Positions 1 through 18,400 of a DNA stretch of 64,000 bases are shown here, piece after piece. A model generated the notes under the pieces. That model was not told the DNA's origin, made no database searches, and was given only the letters and a program-made list of their open reading frames with translations. Position numbers and translations under genes: made by a program. The stretch's first letter is position 1. The number at the start of each line of letters is the position of its first letter. This DNA comes from Tribonema minus. Lineage: Eukaryota > Sar > Xanthophyceae > Tribonematales > Tribonemataceae. The DNA is taken from the NCBI GenBank assembly GCA_017506865.1, contig JAFCMP010000048.1:186001-250000 (forward strand), given 5' to 3'.

Positions 1-59
1 CCTCACAACCCCAACCTGAGACCTGCTGATTGTCAATCACCCCCCCACCCCGCCAGTCT

Positions 60-6335
<6,276 letters not shown>

Positions 6336-6493
6336 GCTGCCATGCAGCGTCAAATGCTGTTTGAGTTCCAGAATGCTGTACTTCAACTTGGGAAGTTCTT
6401 CGGAGAGTTGAAGAACCGTCGGATGATGGTAAGATCCTAGAGTATCACGTTATACATCTCATCCCCCACACAAGCGCTTCAGCTCGTTCGGCA
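6336..6493. promoter_or_regulatory. Short divergent intergenic region, HSP70 / REP
   Basis: Only 158 bp separate the two start codons, so both 5' UTRs and core promoters must lie here or overlap. A GAAGTTCTTC word and a nearby GAAGAAC word (about 6392-6418) resemble loose heat-shock-element halves, but the spacing is not canonical. No TATA box is evident. Confidence 0.5.
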
Positions 6494-9400
6494 ATGGCTG
6501 ACGACAAGCTTGACAGCTTTTATGATGTCGTGGTGCTAGGGACGGGCTTATCTGAGAGCATACTTGCGGCTGCTCTGGCCAGGTCCGGCAAGACCGTGCT
6601 GCATTTGGATCATGTGAGCATTCTTGCAGTAGGCAACTTGCAGTGAAAAGTATTTAAACCAGTTGAAGTCAGGACGAGAGCACCTACACATCAAAACATT
6701 GTTGCTGAACAACTCATCGCTTGTCACATGGTCATTGATCTACGAAGTATTGTACACTCAAAGAGCTCCATAACTGCATCTCAAGTACCTATCAGTTAGA
6801 GCAGCTGGCGCACATCATGATAGTGCTCAAGCAATCCAATGACACAGCAAGTGATTACTGCGTGATCGGTACAGCCTCAGTAACTTCTTGGTGCTCCGCT
6901 GGTTGCACTCTCATGTTTCAGAATGAGTACTACGGGCAGGACTTTGCCAGCTTCCCGCTGCTACAGCTGCACGCATGGGCGAGGAACCAGCAGCGCACTG
7001 ATGCCGTGCCACAGCAAGAGGATGTCACTTCAAAGCAATGCGAAGGTATGCACAGCGCGTTGTTTTTTGTGGGTTGTCGCTCGAGGGCACAAACTCCGAA
7101 GGACCACAGCGCTGCATGCTCCCTACAGCAACAGCAGCCTGCGTGCTGCAGCATGCATTGTGCCTGTCTGGTGGCGGTGTCAGTCACAGCGGTCAGCAAT
7201 GAACATTTGCGCGTGCACTCACAGAGCTCCAGGACGGTCACAGGCTCAAGCACGCCCCATTTGCTTGCACCAGAAGAGCACACCTCATTTGTGCCATTGC
7301 GGCCCTGATGACTGTATCGTTGTCACCAGATCTGGAAGCCAGCACGACGGCAGTCACACTGGCAGCAGCCCACGTGCAGGCTCAGGAGACCGCTAGCACC
7401 AAGTCACATGCGGAGCATGCAGGCGACCTAGCACGTAATGATGCTGCTTGCAGCAGCAGCCACAAGGAGGCGGCACGAGGCAATGGGGACGGAGATGCTG
7501 GCGCACAGGATGGGAGCGCATTGGGGGATGGCACAGAGCAAAAGGGTGGCGAAACGGTGGAGGCAGGTATGTATGAGGCCCAATGCGCTGCGGAGAGACA
7601 CTGCAGGTCAATGAATATGCCTCACGCATTTGCGCGCGCGTCAAGCTCCTGCTTGGTGGCGCCCGGACAGCAGCAGAAGTGCGGGCGGGCTGTCGTGTGC
7701 AGGCATGCCAGGTCTTGTGAGCTTCAACGGGGAGCACTGCTGCCGCTGCCGCGGTTACAGCCCTGGCGTCGCAGCAATGCGCCCGGCTGCTGGCTGCGAT
7801 GCTGCAACGACATGTGCGCATGCCCCGCCCATCACATCGTCTCACTCTTGAACTCTTTAGAGCGACGCAAGGCAACGTGGTCGCGGACCGGACCTGTCTG
7901 CGGCCCCTGTTAACCCAAAGAGCAGCTCGCCGCCATGTCCCGTGTTGCCATCTGCCACGCTGACGTTCATGCTCGCCTCACTCCCTGGCGCGCAGCAGAT
8001 TCAACGACCGTGTTCATGTCATCTTTGGTCTATGTAGAGGAGCGGTTGATGCTGACGCACAGCACGCTCAGAAGCTGTATTTGCGTCGCTTCTGGTGTAC
8101 ACGCAGGAGCGGTCATTGCATGAGCCGAGCCATGACATCATGCCACACCACGCCTAATGCGCTGCAGTAAGCCATTGTCTAATGCACCCCTCATCTGCTT
8201 GCGGCGCCGCGCGCTCTCCTTGTCAGCGCATTCAGCTGAACAATGTGCGTGTCCGTGTGCGTGCAGGCGCGGCCGCTGCTGCTGCTGCTGCTGCCGCCGC
8301 CGCTGCTGCTGCGGCCGCCGCCGCGGCTGCCGCCGAGTCCCTGGTATCGGCATGGTCGCTGCAGAGCGTCCCGCTGCACTACGTGTCGCCTATCACCGTC
8401 ACGAGCCAGAGCGACGTACCACAGGCGGCTGCAACAGGTGCGCAGCGAGCAGGGGCAGAGAGAAGGGCAGGCGTGTCAAGTTCACCATGCTCAGACTACG
8501 TGGAAGCAACAACTGCGTAAAGTCATGAAAGAGCAGTCGTGCCTGAAGAGTATTGAAGGAGCAGTCTTGCCTGAACAGTGTTGAGTGTGCGACGGCAGTC
8601 ATCCACGGCTGGGCGAGCAGCCACCAGAGATAGCGCTTGCGTTGATGCTTGTGAGGCTTCACATCTGATCGGCCTGCTACCTGCATGTGCTGTCAATTGA
8701 GTTCCCTCGTTAAAAGTGCTTGTCTGCGTGCAGGCTGACGCCTGCTGATGAGACCAACTGCATAGCGTCACTGACACGACCCGTGCCAAAGCTGCAGGTA
8801 CATCTGCCAGACATGCTGCGCCTGATTGTATGCCCAATGACGCGTGTACCATTGCCGCCTGTGTACTGTCCGTGTACCGCCTGTGTATCGTCTGTGGCCC
8901 AGGCGCGCCGGGCCGAAGGCGCAACAGCCGTTACACTTCTCACCCCGCGTGGGGCAGCAGCCGGCAGCCGTACGCTAGGCCAGGTGGGAACTCGGGCGGT
9001 GGTAGGGTAGGGGGCACCTTGATTCCGACTGGTGCGCTCTGCTGTTTGGCGCGTTCGGTCGGTAACACTCTCAGCGCAGTTTCTGCCCAAAGTCGGGCAG
9101 CTGCTTCAACGCTGGTGGTTGTGTGGCACGTGCCGCTGGCGTGCAGGGCATTTTCGGCGTTGAGGTTCACGACGCTGGTGCTGGCAGCGGAGCCTAGTTC
9201 TCTGGAACCTCTGTGGGGCGACAACACGCGTTGCAGCATCTTCGCTACGCATGGTCTTGTACAGTCTTCAAGCGTGGCATACGCCTCTATCGCGCACAGT
9301 GTGCGTTGCAGCTAGCTCACGTAAACCAAGCGCGTTACATGCCTCTGCCGCGCACAGTGCGCGTTTCAGCTAGCTCACATAGATTCTCAGGCAGTGCTTG

Positions 9401-12400
9401 CAGCACGGGGTCGCAACGGGCGCGCACGTTTGAGGCCTGCGGGAGACTCTCTGTAGGTGACTCTTCCAGCGATAGCGGCACGTCACACGCTGGCATGACG
9501 CGCCTGAGCGACGCCAACTTGCCGTATTACGCCGCAACAATGGTCGCGGCACGCGTAGGCGCAATGCGCAAGGCGACTGGCTGCAATGGCACTTGCTTGG
9601 GGCGTTTGCCGCGCTGCTCATGTGACCGCAACCGCATCACGCTCTGCACGCGCGATCGCTGTCCGGATGCTGCGTCCGCTGCTGCGCACCGTTGCGGTCA
9701 GCCATCTCACCCGAGGTCTTGTGCACACGCTCGCGCTATCCGAACGTTGCACCTCCCGCCACGTACCGTCGCTATCAGCCATCTCACGGGAGGTCTTGTG
9801 CATCGTGCAGGCTCCGCCGTGGATCCGACCGTCGCGCACCCCGCCTACCACGGCTACAGCTTGGCCGCACACCCAGAGGCCAAAGGTGAAGTCGCAATCC
9901 CCATGTGATGATGTCGAAGTGTAGGATGTGTGGCAAGGGACGGTTGCGTGTGTTGGCAGCGCACACGTGTCGGCAGCGTGCGTGCTGCCTGCATTGGTGT
10001 CACAATGACATCAGCACTCGTGCAGGGTGTCCTGATACACTTTTTGGGTGAGGGGGCTTGTGCTGTTGACTCAGTAGGCATGCTTCCCTGGCACCACAAG
10101 AGTTTCCTCATGCACAAGCTCTTCTTTCTTTAGTTTTGGTCAGCAGCAGTGCGCACACATGCCCTGGCAGTGCGTTCTGTGTAGCACCTGACATCCAGTC
10201 CGAACTGCTGCGACTGACTGTGCGCCCATGTCAATGGGCCCAAGCACTGGCACAGTGTTCACTACGCTAGAATTACTACAACATGGAAGCCCTGCAGGTC
10301 CCAGGCGTGCGTGGTTCGCGTCACTGTCAACTCATACCAGGACATTTGCGGTGCTTTTATGCCATTCCGACCGCCGCATGTAGTTGCTAGAGTCGCCGCA
10401 TCCCTGCGCGTGGAGCGCTCACAATTGACCTGTGCCGTCATTGCCATTGCGCGCAGACCTGCTGGCGGTCAGCTCCCAGTTCAGCCTTGATCTGACCAGC
10501 CAGGTATGGCTGCAGCTCTACTTTCCTCGTATATGCCGGCCCGTCGTACAGATGTGAAGTGAACTGACAAAGACATGCTGCATCACTCCAGTGTTGAGTG
10601 CCGAGGCATGGTTGAGATTCAAGTTGGCACGGGCCTTGCAAGAAATAGATGTACAGCTCACACTTAGGCAGATAAGGCGATCGGCCTCGTGGGTGAATGG
10701 CGGCATTGACTGCGCGCTATAGGATCTATGCCAGCTCTCGTGAAGGCACGAGAGCTCCTGAGTGTGTCTGACGCCGCCGCCGATTGCTAGTGCCTGACCT
10801 GCTGCCGGCGTTTTGATGGCTTGCAAGCACTGGTGTGAGTGAAAGCAAGGGCCAGGCGCGCGCGCATCTGGCAAGCATGCACTGCCCCTCCACTTTCGGC
10901 ACTGCTGACGCCGACTCGCAGTTCTTCACAGCGCGCATTGTGCACTTCACGCTTTTGAATCCGGAGAATAATACCGTACTCAGTGCTGGCCTCGCCTTGC
11001 TTGGTGCTGACCACTGCGCTACAAGTACCTCAGCAATATCAGTGTAGGTGTTGCCATAGGCATTGTGGAACCGGTGTCCAGGACTTCAACGCTCCGCTAC
11101 CGGCATGGATGGCGTACAGTACTGTTACTGATACATGAAACCACAAGGCTTGTAGGAGGCTGAAAGTAGCCTCCTGGCTTCCTACAGTTGCACGTAACGC
11201 GCTGGCAAACCAATAACAAGCAATTTGCGCACCATCTCACTTGCATGTTGAACTTCATTTGACCATGTATTGAACTTCACTTGACCATGTGGGTGTGCAG
11301 GTGCTGCTGGCCAACGGCGCGGCGGCCGACACGCTGGTCTACAGCGGCGTCGCGCGCTACGTGGAGTTCAAGGCCATGGGCGCCGTCTACATCGGGCAAA
11401 ACGCTGGTCAGCAGGTATGACGGCACTCTATACATACCCTATGCTATATGAACCATGTATAATCCTTCAAGTATATACCCTCTGCTGTATGTCTTATCGC
11501 GCCCTGGGCTTCACAAGCGACTGGGGGTTGCGCTTGGCTACATGCCTGCTGCACCTCCCAGACGTCCTGCATGAGTGCCTCGTTATCTGGGGGCTCACGT
11601 AGGGCTTGATTCAGCACCTCGAGCAAGTCGATGGCCAATGCAGTGACGATCACGAGTCGCTAGCAAGTTTCAGCTGGGATAGGCCTCACACTGGGTAGCG
11701 TAATATGGGTGCCACGCTTGTCGTGCTGCAGAAATGCAGCAGTGCACATCAAGTAGTACGAGGATGCGCTCTCGTCTTCACTTCGGCGGCCGTTGTGCGG
11801 AGGGGTCCCTGAGAGTATGTATGCATGGTGCTCACCCCTGCGCATACGTTTGACATCACTGTGAACAAATCATGATGATGATGTGGGCATTTATGCATGT
11901 GGTCAGTGCCCTTTGTAAACTTATATGACATAATGCAGCGCTTCAGGCAACCTCACTCGGTCAGTTGAAGATGCTGTGCCAGTAGCACAGGCTGGGGTCG
12001 GATTGTCGTGTGCATACATGCGTTGCAGCACTTTGATGGACGTCGATTTGAGAATGCATGTTGGTCTATGCCAAGCTTGCTAACGCAGAGTGCGTATTGC
12101 ACACTCCCATGCGCAGGATGAGCATCACCATCTGAAGCTGCTCAAGGTGCCATGCAGGTGCGTTCATGGACGCGTACAAAAGGGTGTCCCGGTTGCTGTT
12201 GTGCGTGTTGTGACACCTGGCGCCATCGAGAAATGTAGAGCCTCGTTGACCGCAGAAGCGATAGACCAAGTTAACGGACGTGTTGCAGTGACTGCTCCAG
12301 AAGACTTCGTTGACTGAGCATCATCAGCAAGCACTTCTTGCGGCCCGCTGCTGCTGGACTGCTGCAGAGGCGGAGGCGCTCGCTGCGTTTCTTAACTGGA

Positions 12401-15400
12401 AATGTGGACAGCCCCGCAACACTCTCTCTTGCAACAGACGCGCATGCACCCCCCCCCCCCCATGCTGCTGGAACGTCTCCTGGTGTGAATGCAATGAGCT
12501 GCGTCTCTCACGCACCGCATGTACAGCAGTGCGGAACACACAAGAGCGTCAAGAGCGGGTGCAGGTATCTGCTGCACACACCGACTCTGCTAAGAGCTGA
12601 TCGTCGCTGTCCTCCTGCCGCGATGCTCACGCAGCTGGGGTGGTGTGTTTATTTGAGCACTGCTGATGGAGCGTCACATGCAAACGCATGTATCCAGGGC
12701 ATGCTGTCGTCAAAAGGCGCCATGTGCTTTGCATGAGAGTGGCTGCCGCGTCGCTCCCTCTGCCCCACGCTCTCCATAGATGCGAAGAACTCCGCACGCA
12801 GGGAGCAGAGCGTACTGCAGCGTTGATGGCCTTTGGTATTTGCGCATGTCTGTTAACAACGTCCTTGCCATGCCCGCGTCCTGCCGTATCCCCCCTCGCG
12901 TGGGTAGCAATTTATTGCAGCGTTCATGGCACCAAGTGATTGCGCACGTCTCTTGGTGACGCCCTTCTGTGCCCGCGTGCGCGCGCAGCAAGGGCGACGT
13001 GTTCAGCGCGACGCTGCTTGGGCCGCTGGAGAAGCGTCACATGATGAAGTTCCTGCAGTTTGTGCAGGACTGGGCCCAGGGAGAGGTGCGTCATCTTTAC
13101 ATTTCTCTGCTGCTGTGTGTGCATGCTGTTACAATGATGCCACAAACACCGAGAAGCAGCTCGGAGCTTGTCGCACCCGGCCTCCTGCTTGCACCGCGTA
13201 GTGACGAAACTGCTGCAGAAGTTTGCTGGCATGCCAGTCCATGTGAGTTGATGCGCGTGCCAGCGAAAGATTGGTGACTGGACTCATGACTCTGACTCTC
13301 TGTGCGTCCATGCATCGCCCGCCGACGATCTCTCACAGGAAGTGATGAGCCGCAACGAGCGGGAACTGGCTAAAGGTACGCGGTGTACCGCCGTTAAGTC
13401 CTTGGGTTAGGGTGAGGGTTAGGGTTAGGGTTAGGCTAACCCTTGATGTAAGCAGCGATGGCTTGGTTGGCATGTCATTGATTCATCGCGTGGAGGGTAT
13501 CGCTGGGAGCGTTAGGAGGCTCCAATACGGTTTAACAGACTTGCACACGAGCGCAGCTTTCGACCGACAGTTGTGGCTCCTTGTGTAGGTGCGCATGCTA
13601 TAAGTCTTTTGGCTCTCCGATTCCGCACTGGCGCAAACCGGTGGTTGCTTTTGAGGTAAGGGAGATACCGCGCGCTGCAGTCGTATTTGCCTTCTCACAC
13701 ACAAAGCGTGTCCGGGCTAGGGTTTGAATGACGGCGCGCTCTCTGCAGGGGGCGCGGGGTTAGGGTTAGGGTCAACTCTAAGAGCACCTGGGCTTGTGCT
13801 GCAAAGCGCATGTGTAAACTCTATGAGTGTGGCGCGTTTTTGACAAAGCGGGATGCGCTTTGACAACGTTGCGCAGCCGTTGCGACCTGGCGTGCTACTT
13901 TGCGCATGTCAAGCCGCGTGCTTAGCATGCAGGTTGCAGTTCTGCCTATGAGCAGAGATGCCATTAGGGTTCAGCAGTGCGGTCCTCACCAGACCGCAGT
14001 GAGGGTTGCAATGATCCGCAGAATCTGGTCATATTATAATGAAAAACGAATCAAAAAGATCGTTGAGCTCTAGGCGACAAGGGATGGTTAGCCGCAAGTG
14101 CCTTCCACCAACAACTGTGGTCGCAGCTGCTGCAGTCATTGGCCACGAGTCAAACAGTGCCACTGTAACCACAGTAGGCAAAAAGACTTCTGTGTGCAAG
14201 CTTTTTCTTTGCTTCACAGTCCTACAGTAAGGGTCTGAGGTGACCAGCTTTGAGTATTTGTGAGACCTTTAATTCCACACAGGGCGTGTGTCAGGAGCAC
14301 TGCTGGCTGCAGGTTCAGGCAGGACGCAATTGCGGCACCAATGCTTGCGCAGCTTTGCGATGGAGCCAGCCACCAGGATCGTGGGCATGCACGCATCACT
14401 TCATGCAAATGACGATTGGATTCAAAGCGAGATTGTTGACGAGCGACTGGCGCACACATGGCGCTGCGGCCGTTGCAAAGGCCACATCGTATTCGTTACG
14501 CAGGAGCGAGATTCGAGGCTCTGACGCGTAAAAACTTTATTGCATCAGCGGCACTGCAGGCACGAAAGATGCCGCTCACCGTAATCCTTGGGCGAGTTGC
14601 GCTTCATGCTATGTGAACCTACTTCAACTTCAATGTGCCACAATGTTCTCAGCTGCTGTGTTGCGTGCTTACTGCTGTGGTGCTTACATCCGCATTCCAC
14701 TGCTGTGAAATATGATTTTTGCCATACCTGCCTACCCTGCAGGCCGCAGCCTGCACCGCCCACAAAACAAGGACCCAAACGCCGGCAGCGGCAACTACGG
14801 GGTGCAAGACTGGCTCCACAAGCCGTTGCGGGATTTCCTGAAGCACGCTAAGGTGGCGTATGCTGCAGTGCTTGCCAGTTGCAGATGTCTATGCCACGAC
14901 TTACATTGGCATCGGGGGCCGGGTTGTTTCGCGACTGCTCGTGGCCAGCGGTGTGCGTTTGAGTGAACCGCAACTCCTGCGTTGCATGCCCAACCCTAAT
15001 CTTGACCTTAACCATACCCCGAACCCTCCCTCCTAGACCCTGCGGTCGTGGCAAGCTGTAAGACTTGCGTCGTTGTGTACTTGAAGTAGCACAGAGCACC
15101 AGCTCTGCGACTGGACGCGTGCCGACGCTTGTTTTGCACTGGCTTGCTGCAGACTAGGGTTGTATCATACGCGTTGCGGTCATGCGCATGAGAAGAGCAG
15201 AAGCATCGTGTGTGCGCCGCGTACTGATTGGCTGCCTGCCTGCCTGTCTGCACCACAAGGTTTTTCATTCCTCGCATTGTCTATCGTCCTTTCTGTTCAG
15301 AACATAGCTGCGCTTCAACAGAGATGGTCTGCACTCCCTGCTTGGGCACAACGCTGTCACCTGCAAGACGCCCATCATGCCCCGTGAGCCTCCCTCTTAA

Positions 15401-18400
15401 GCCCGCGCAGACCAAGTCACATATGCCATGAAATACATCATCGGTGCACGCAGTCTTAAGCATGGTGTCACCTCACCTCTTGCTCGCTCCCCGTGCGATG
15501 TCACTGGTTGCGGCAGCTCCCTGCCAAGCTGCAGGAGATTGTGCTCTATGCCATGGCGCTGCTGATGGAGGGCGCGGCCGCATCCAGTGGGAGCGTCACC
15601 ACCCTTGAGGGACTGCAGGCAAGCGCACTCGCCTTGTGTTGAAGTTGAAGATTACACTGGCGACGCTGCGAATCAGAGCAGCGCAGCAGCTGGGCTCGCA
15701 GCGTGACCTACATGCTATGCGCACTTGAGTTCACGCTACACGCCATGCACAGCGAAAACCCATGGCGCGTCTCTGGCTTGCTGCGGCATAATCTACGCGA
15801 CAGCACACGCTGCCAGGCGACCTGTTTGTGCATCCTCACCTCAATCAGGCGCACGTCATGTATGGGAGCGCATGTGCGCGAGCGCTGCGGCGCAGCGAAT
15901 GCGCCGTGCAAGTGTGCAATAAACGGTGTTTGTGGGGCAATGAGGAGACTTCTGTAATCACATTGACCTCTTGTCCTGTACGTATGGTGTGCAGGCGCTG
16001 AATCGCCACCTGGGCGCGCTGGGGCGGTTTGGCCAGACCGCCTTCATCGCCACCATGTACGGTGTTGGAGAGGTGAGTACGCTTGCTGATGCCTACTGAA
16101 GGCAAGCTGCGGATGGCATGTGCTGATACATGTGTGCTTCGGATCGTTTCTGTCAGTGCGCTGTGCCTTGGCATGAGCATACCCACTTGAGCATACGCAG
16201 CTGGCTTGTAAGGGGCCTCAATGATGCAGTACTGTACGTTTTGTGCTCAATGACACTGTTCGAGTGGTATGTAGAAGTCACTTGACGCGACTGCTAAGAC
16301 CCTCACAATGGTGGCACATACTGAGCACCGACATACGCCAAGGAGTAACACAAGCTACTGATGCACACGAGCTCATCGTAGGGCAAAGGTGACGTCAAAA
16401 CATCCTACTTCATTGAAGGCAGTGTAACGTAGCCCACGCAGGCGGCACTGCAGAATGCACAATTACTGCGTACGCATCGGATGCGCTGCAAGGTATACAT
16501 TGTACTTCGAAGTACACATGGCCGCCTACTGGCTACATTAGTGCCGCAGCAGTAGTACCTGCAAGCACACCAGACACGTACACTTGCCATCATGTGCCCC
16601 TCGAGTCGCAACATGACAACTTGCGCTGGCTCACAGTCACGTGATCGCCTGGACTGCCTCGCAGCTGGCGCAGGGCTTCTGCAGACTGACGGCAGTGTAC
16701 GGGGGCGTCTACGTGCTGCGACGCTCGCTGCGCGCCGCCGTTCTGGACCGCAACAGCGGCAGATGCGTGGGCGTTGTCGACTCCACGGGGCAGGTGAGCG
16801 GTGCGGACTGTGCACTGCAGCGCTCAACCTATCATCTCTTGTACATCATTGGATCCTTAGAAAGATATTATCTGGCACTCTCACCAAGTAGTCGTTCATG
16901 AATACATGTTTGCTTCCACCTATGACTGTCAAAAATTGGCGTCTTTGCACTGACGAGGCACTGACTGTCAGTGAGATTGGTGATCGAGAGGCTGCGTTGC
17001 GTCAACACAGGCCACCGCGGGTATCTGGAGTCTTACAGGAGGTCAGCATCGATGGCTGCAGCAGTGGTGATGGTGGTGGAAGTACTCATGTATCTAGTCC
17101 AAGTATGACATTCAATCTCATTTGTGGGCTGGGCTGACCCTGTTTAGCACCCCATATCTTCAGCCAATAGCACTACTGCAGCACCCTCTGCAGTCCTGTC
17201 ACTCTGGCATTGCTGGTGTTCACGTCTTGGTTAGTACCTTCACCAATGAGAGAGCCATGTGGACTGTCTGCCTCCGTGTGTATCTGTATGTATGCACGCA
17301 CGTGAGGATAGCGACTCATTGTGTGACTCAGCGACCCTATATGGACAGCTCACAAATTCAGACCCCTGCATGCCGCTCTGCTGCGTTAGAGTCAGCGGCA
17401 GTGCGTCTATGCCTCTTAACCGCATGTCGCCTCAGCCAGCTTGGAGAGAGCATGTCATTCGCCAGCGGTCAGCACACCCCTGACGGCTGCACATTTTACC
17501 GTCTTTGCGTCATGTTTTGGTACAGGTCGTGGGGTGCAACATGTTGGTGTGCGGGGCCGACTACGCAAGTGCGCATGCCACGGACACTAACACAGCCACA
17601 CCAAGGTATGTACGAATGCCTCCTGGTGGGTTTTGTATACATACCCCTACAGCCATTCGCTGCGCGCTGAAACGGTAACGGCTGCCAACAGCTGATGAAC
17701 GCGCACTCAGTGAAGACGCATTCATTGTCAGAACATACAAGCATCCAGCACAGCCACACACATGCATTGTGGGACGGGGGTAGTGGTGTTTGTGGCTATG
17801 CAGTGCCGTTATGCTATCGCATGCAAAAAATGCGCCCGCATCGGCTGCATGATCCGTAATGAAGTGTGACAACACGGTGTGGCCAGGTCACATTGCTGAT
17901 GAAGCTTCACACGAGCTCAACTTGGCATCGAGCAGCTTGCTTCAGAGTGCAGCGCCTCTGCTCATGGTGGCATCGAAAACCCATCCTGCACTTGATGGGC
18001 CTGCCCCCCGTTCAGCCAGCTTCATCACCAGACTACATCACCATTCAACCTGCACGCACGGTACAACCATGAAGCATCGCATGTAGGCACAAGCTCAGCA
18101 AAGTCTGGTGCACTCGCTGATCCACCAATACCAGGTGCACTCGCTGCTCCACCAATCCACCAATCGAATATCCTCACATTCACCATCCAAATATCCGCAC
18201 ACGCCACACTGTGTCACTGCTCCACGCCACGCTGCAGCGGCGGCGCGGACAGCCACGTGGTGCTGCGGCGCGTCAGCGTCCTCACTGCCCCAGTGCTCAG
18301 CGAAGTCGAGCGAGGCGTGGCGGTGCTGCCACCAGGTCAGGCAGCACGGCAGCATGACTCATGCAAGCGCCTGTGCTGTGCGCCACTGCGAACCTTTTTA

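Noticed and set aside
6390-6420. Heat-shock element upstream of HSP70
   Set aside because: GAA/TTC words are present but the 5-bp phasing of a canonical element is not; kept only as a remark.
6386-6436. Upstream extension of HSP70 exon 1
   Set aside because: The extension begins at TTG, not ATG, and would hide the signal peptide; the ATG at 6335 is better.
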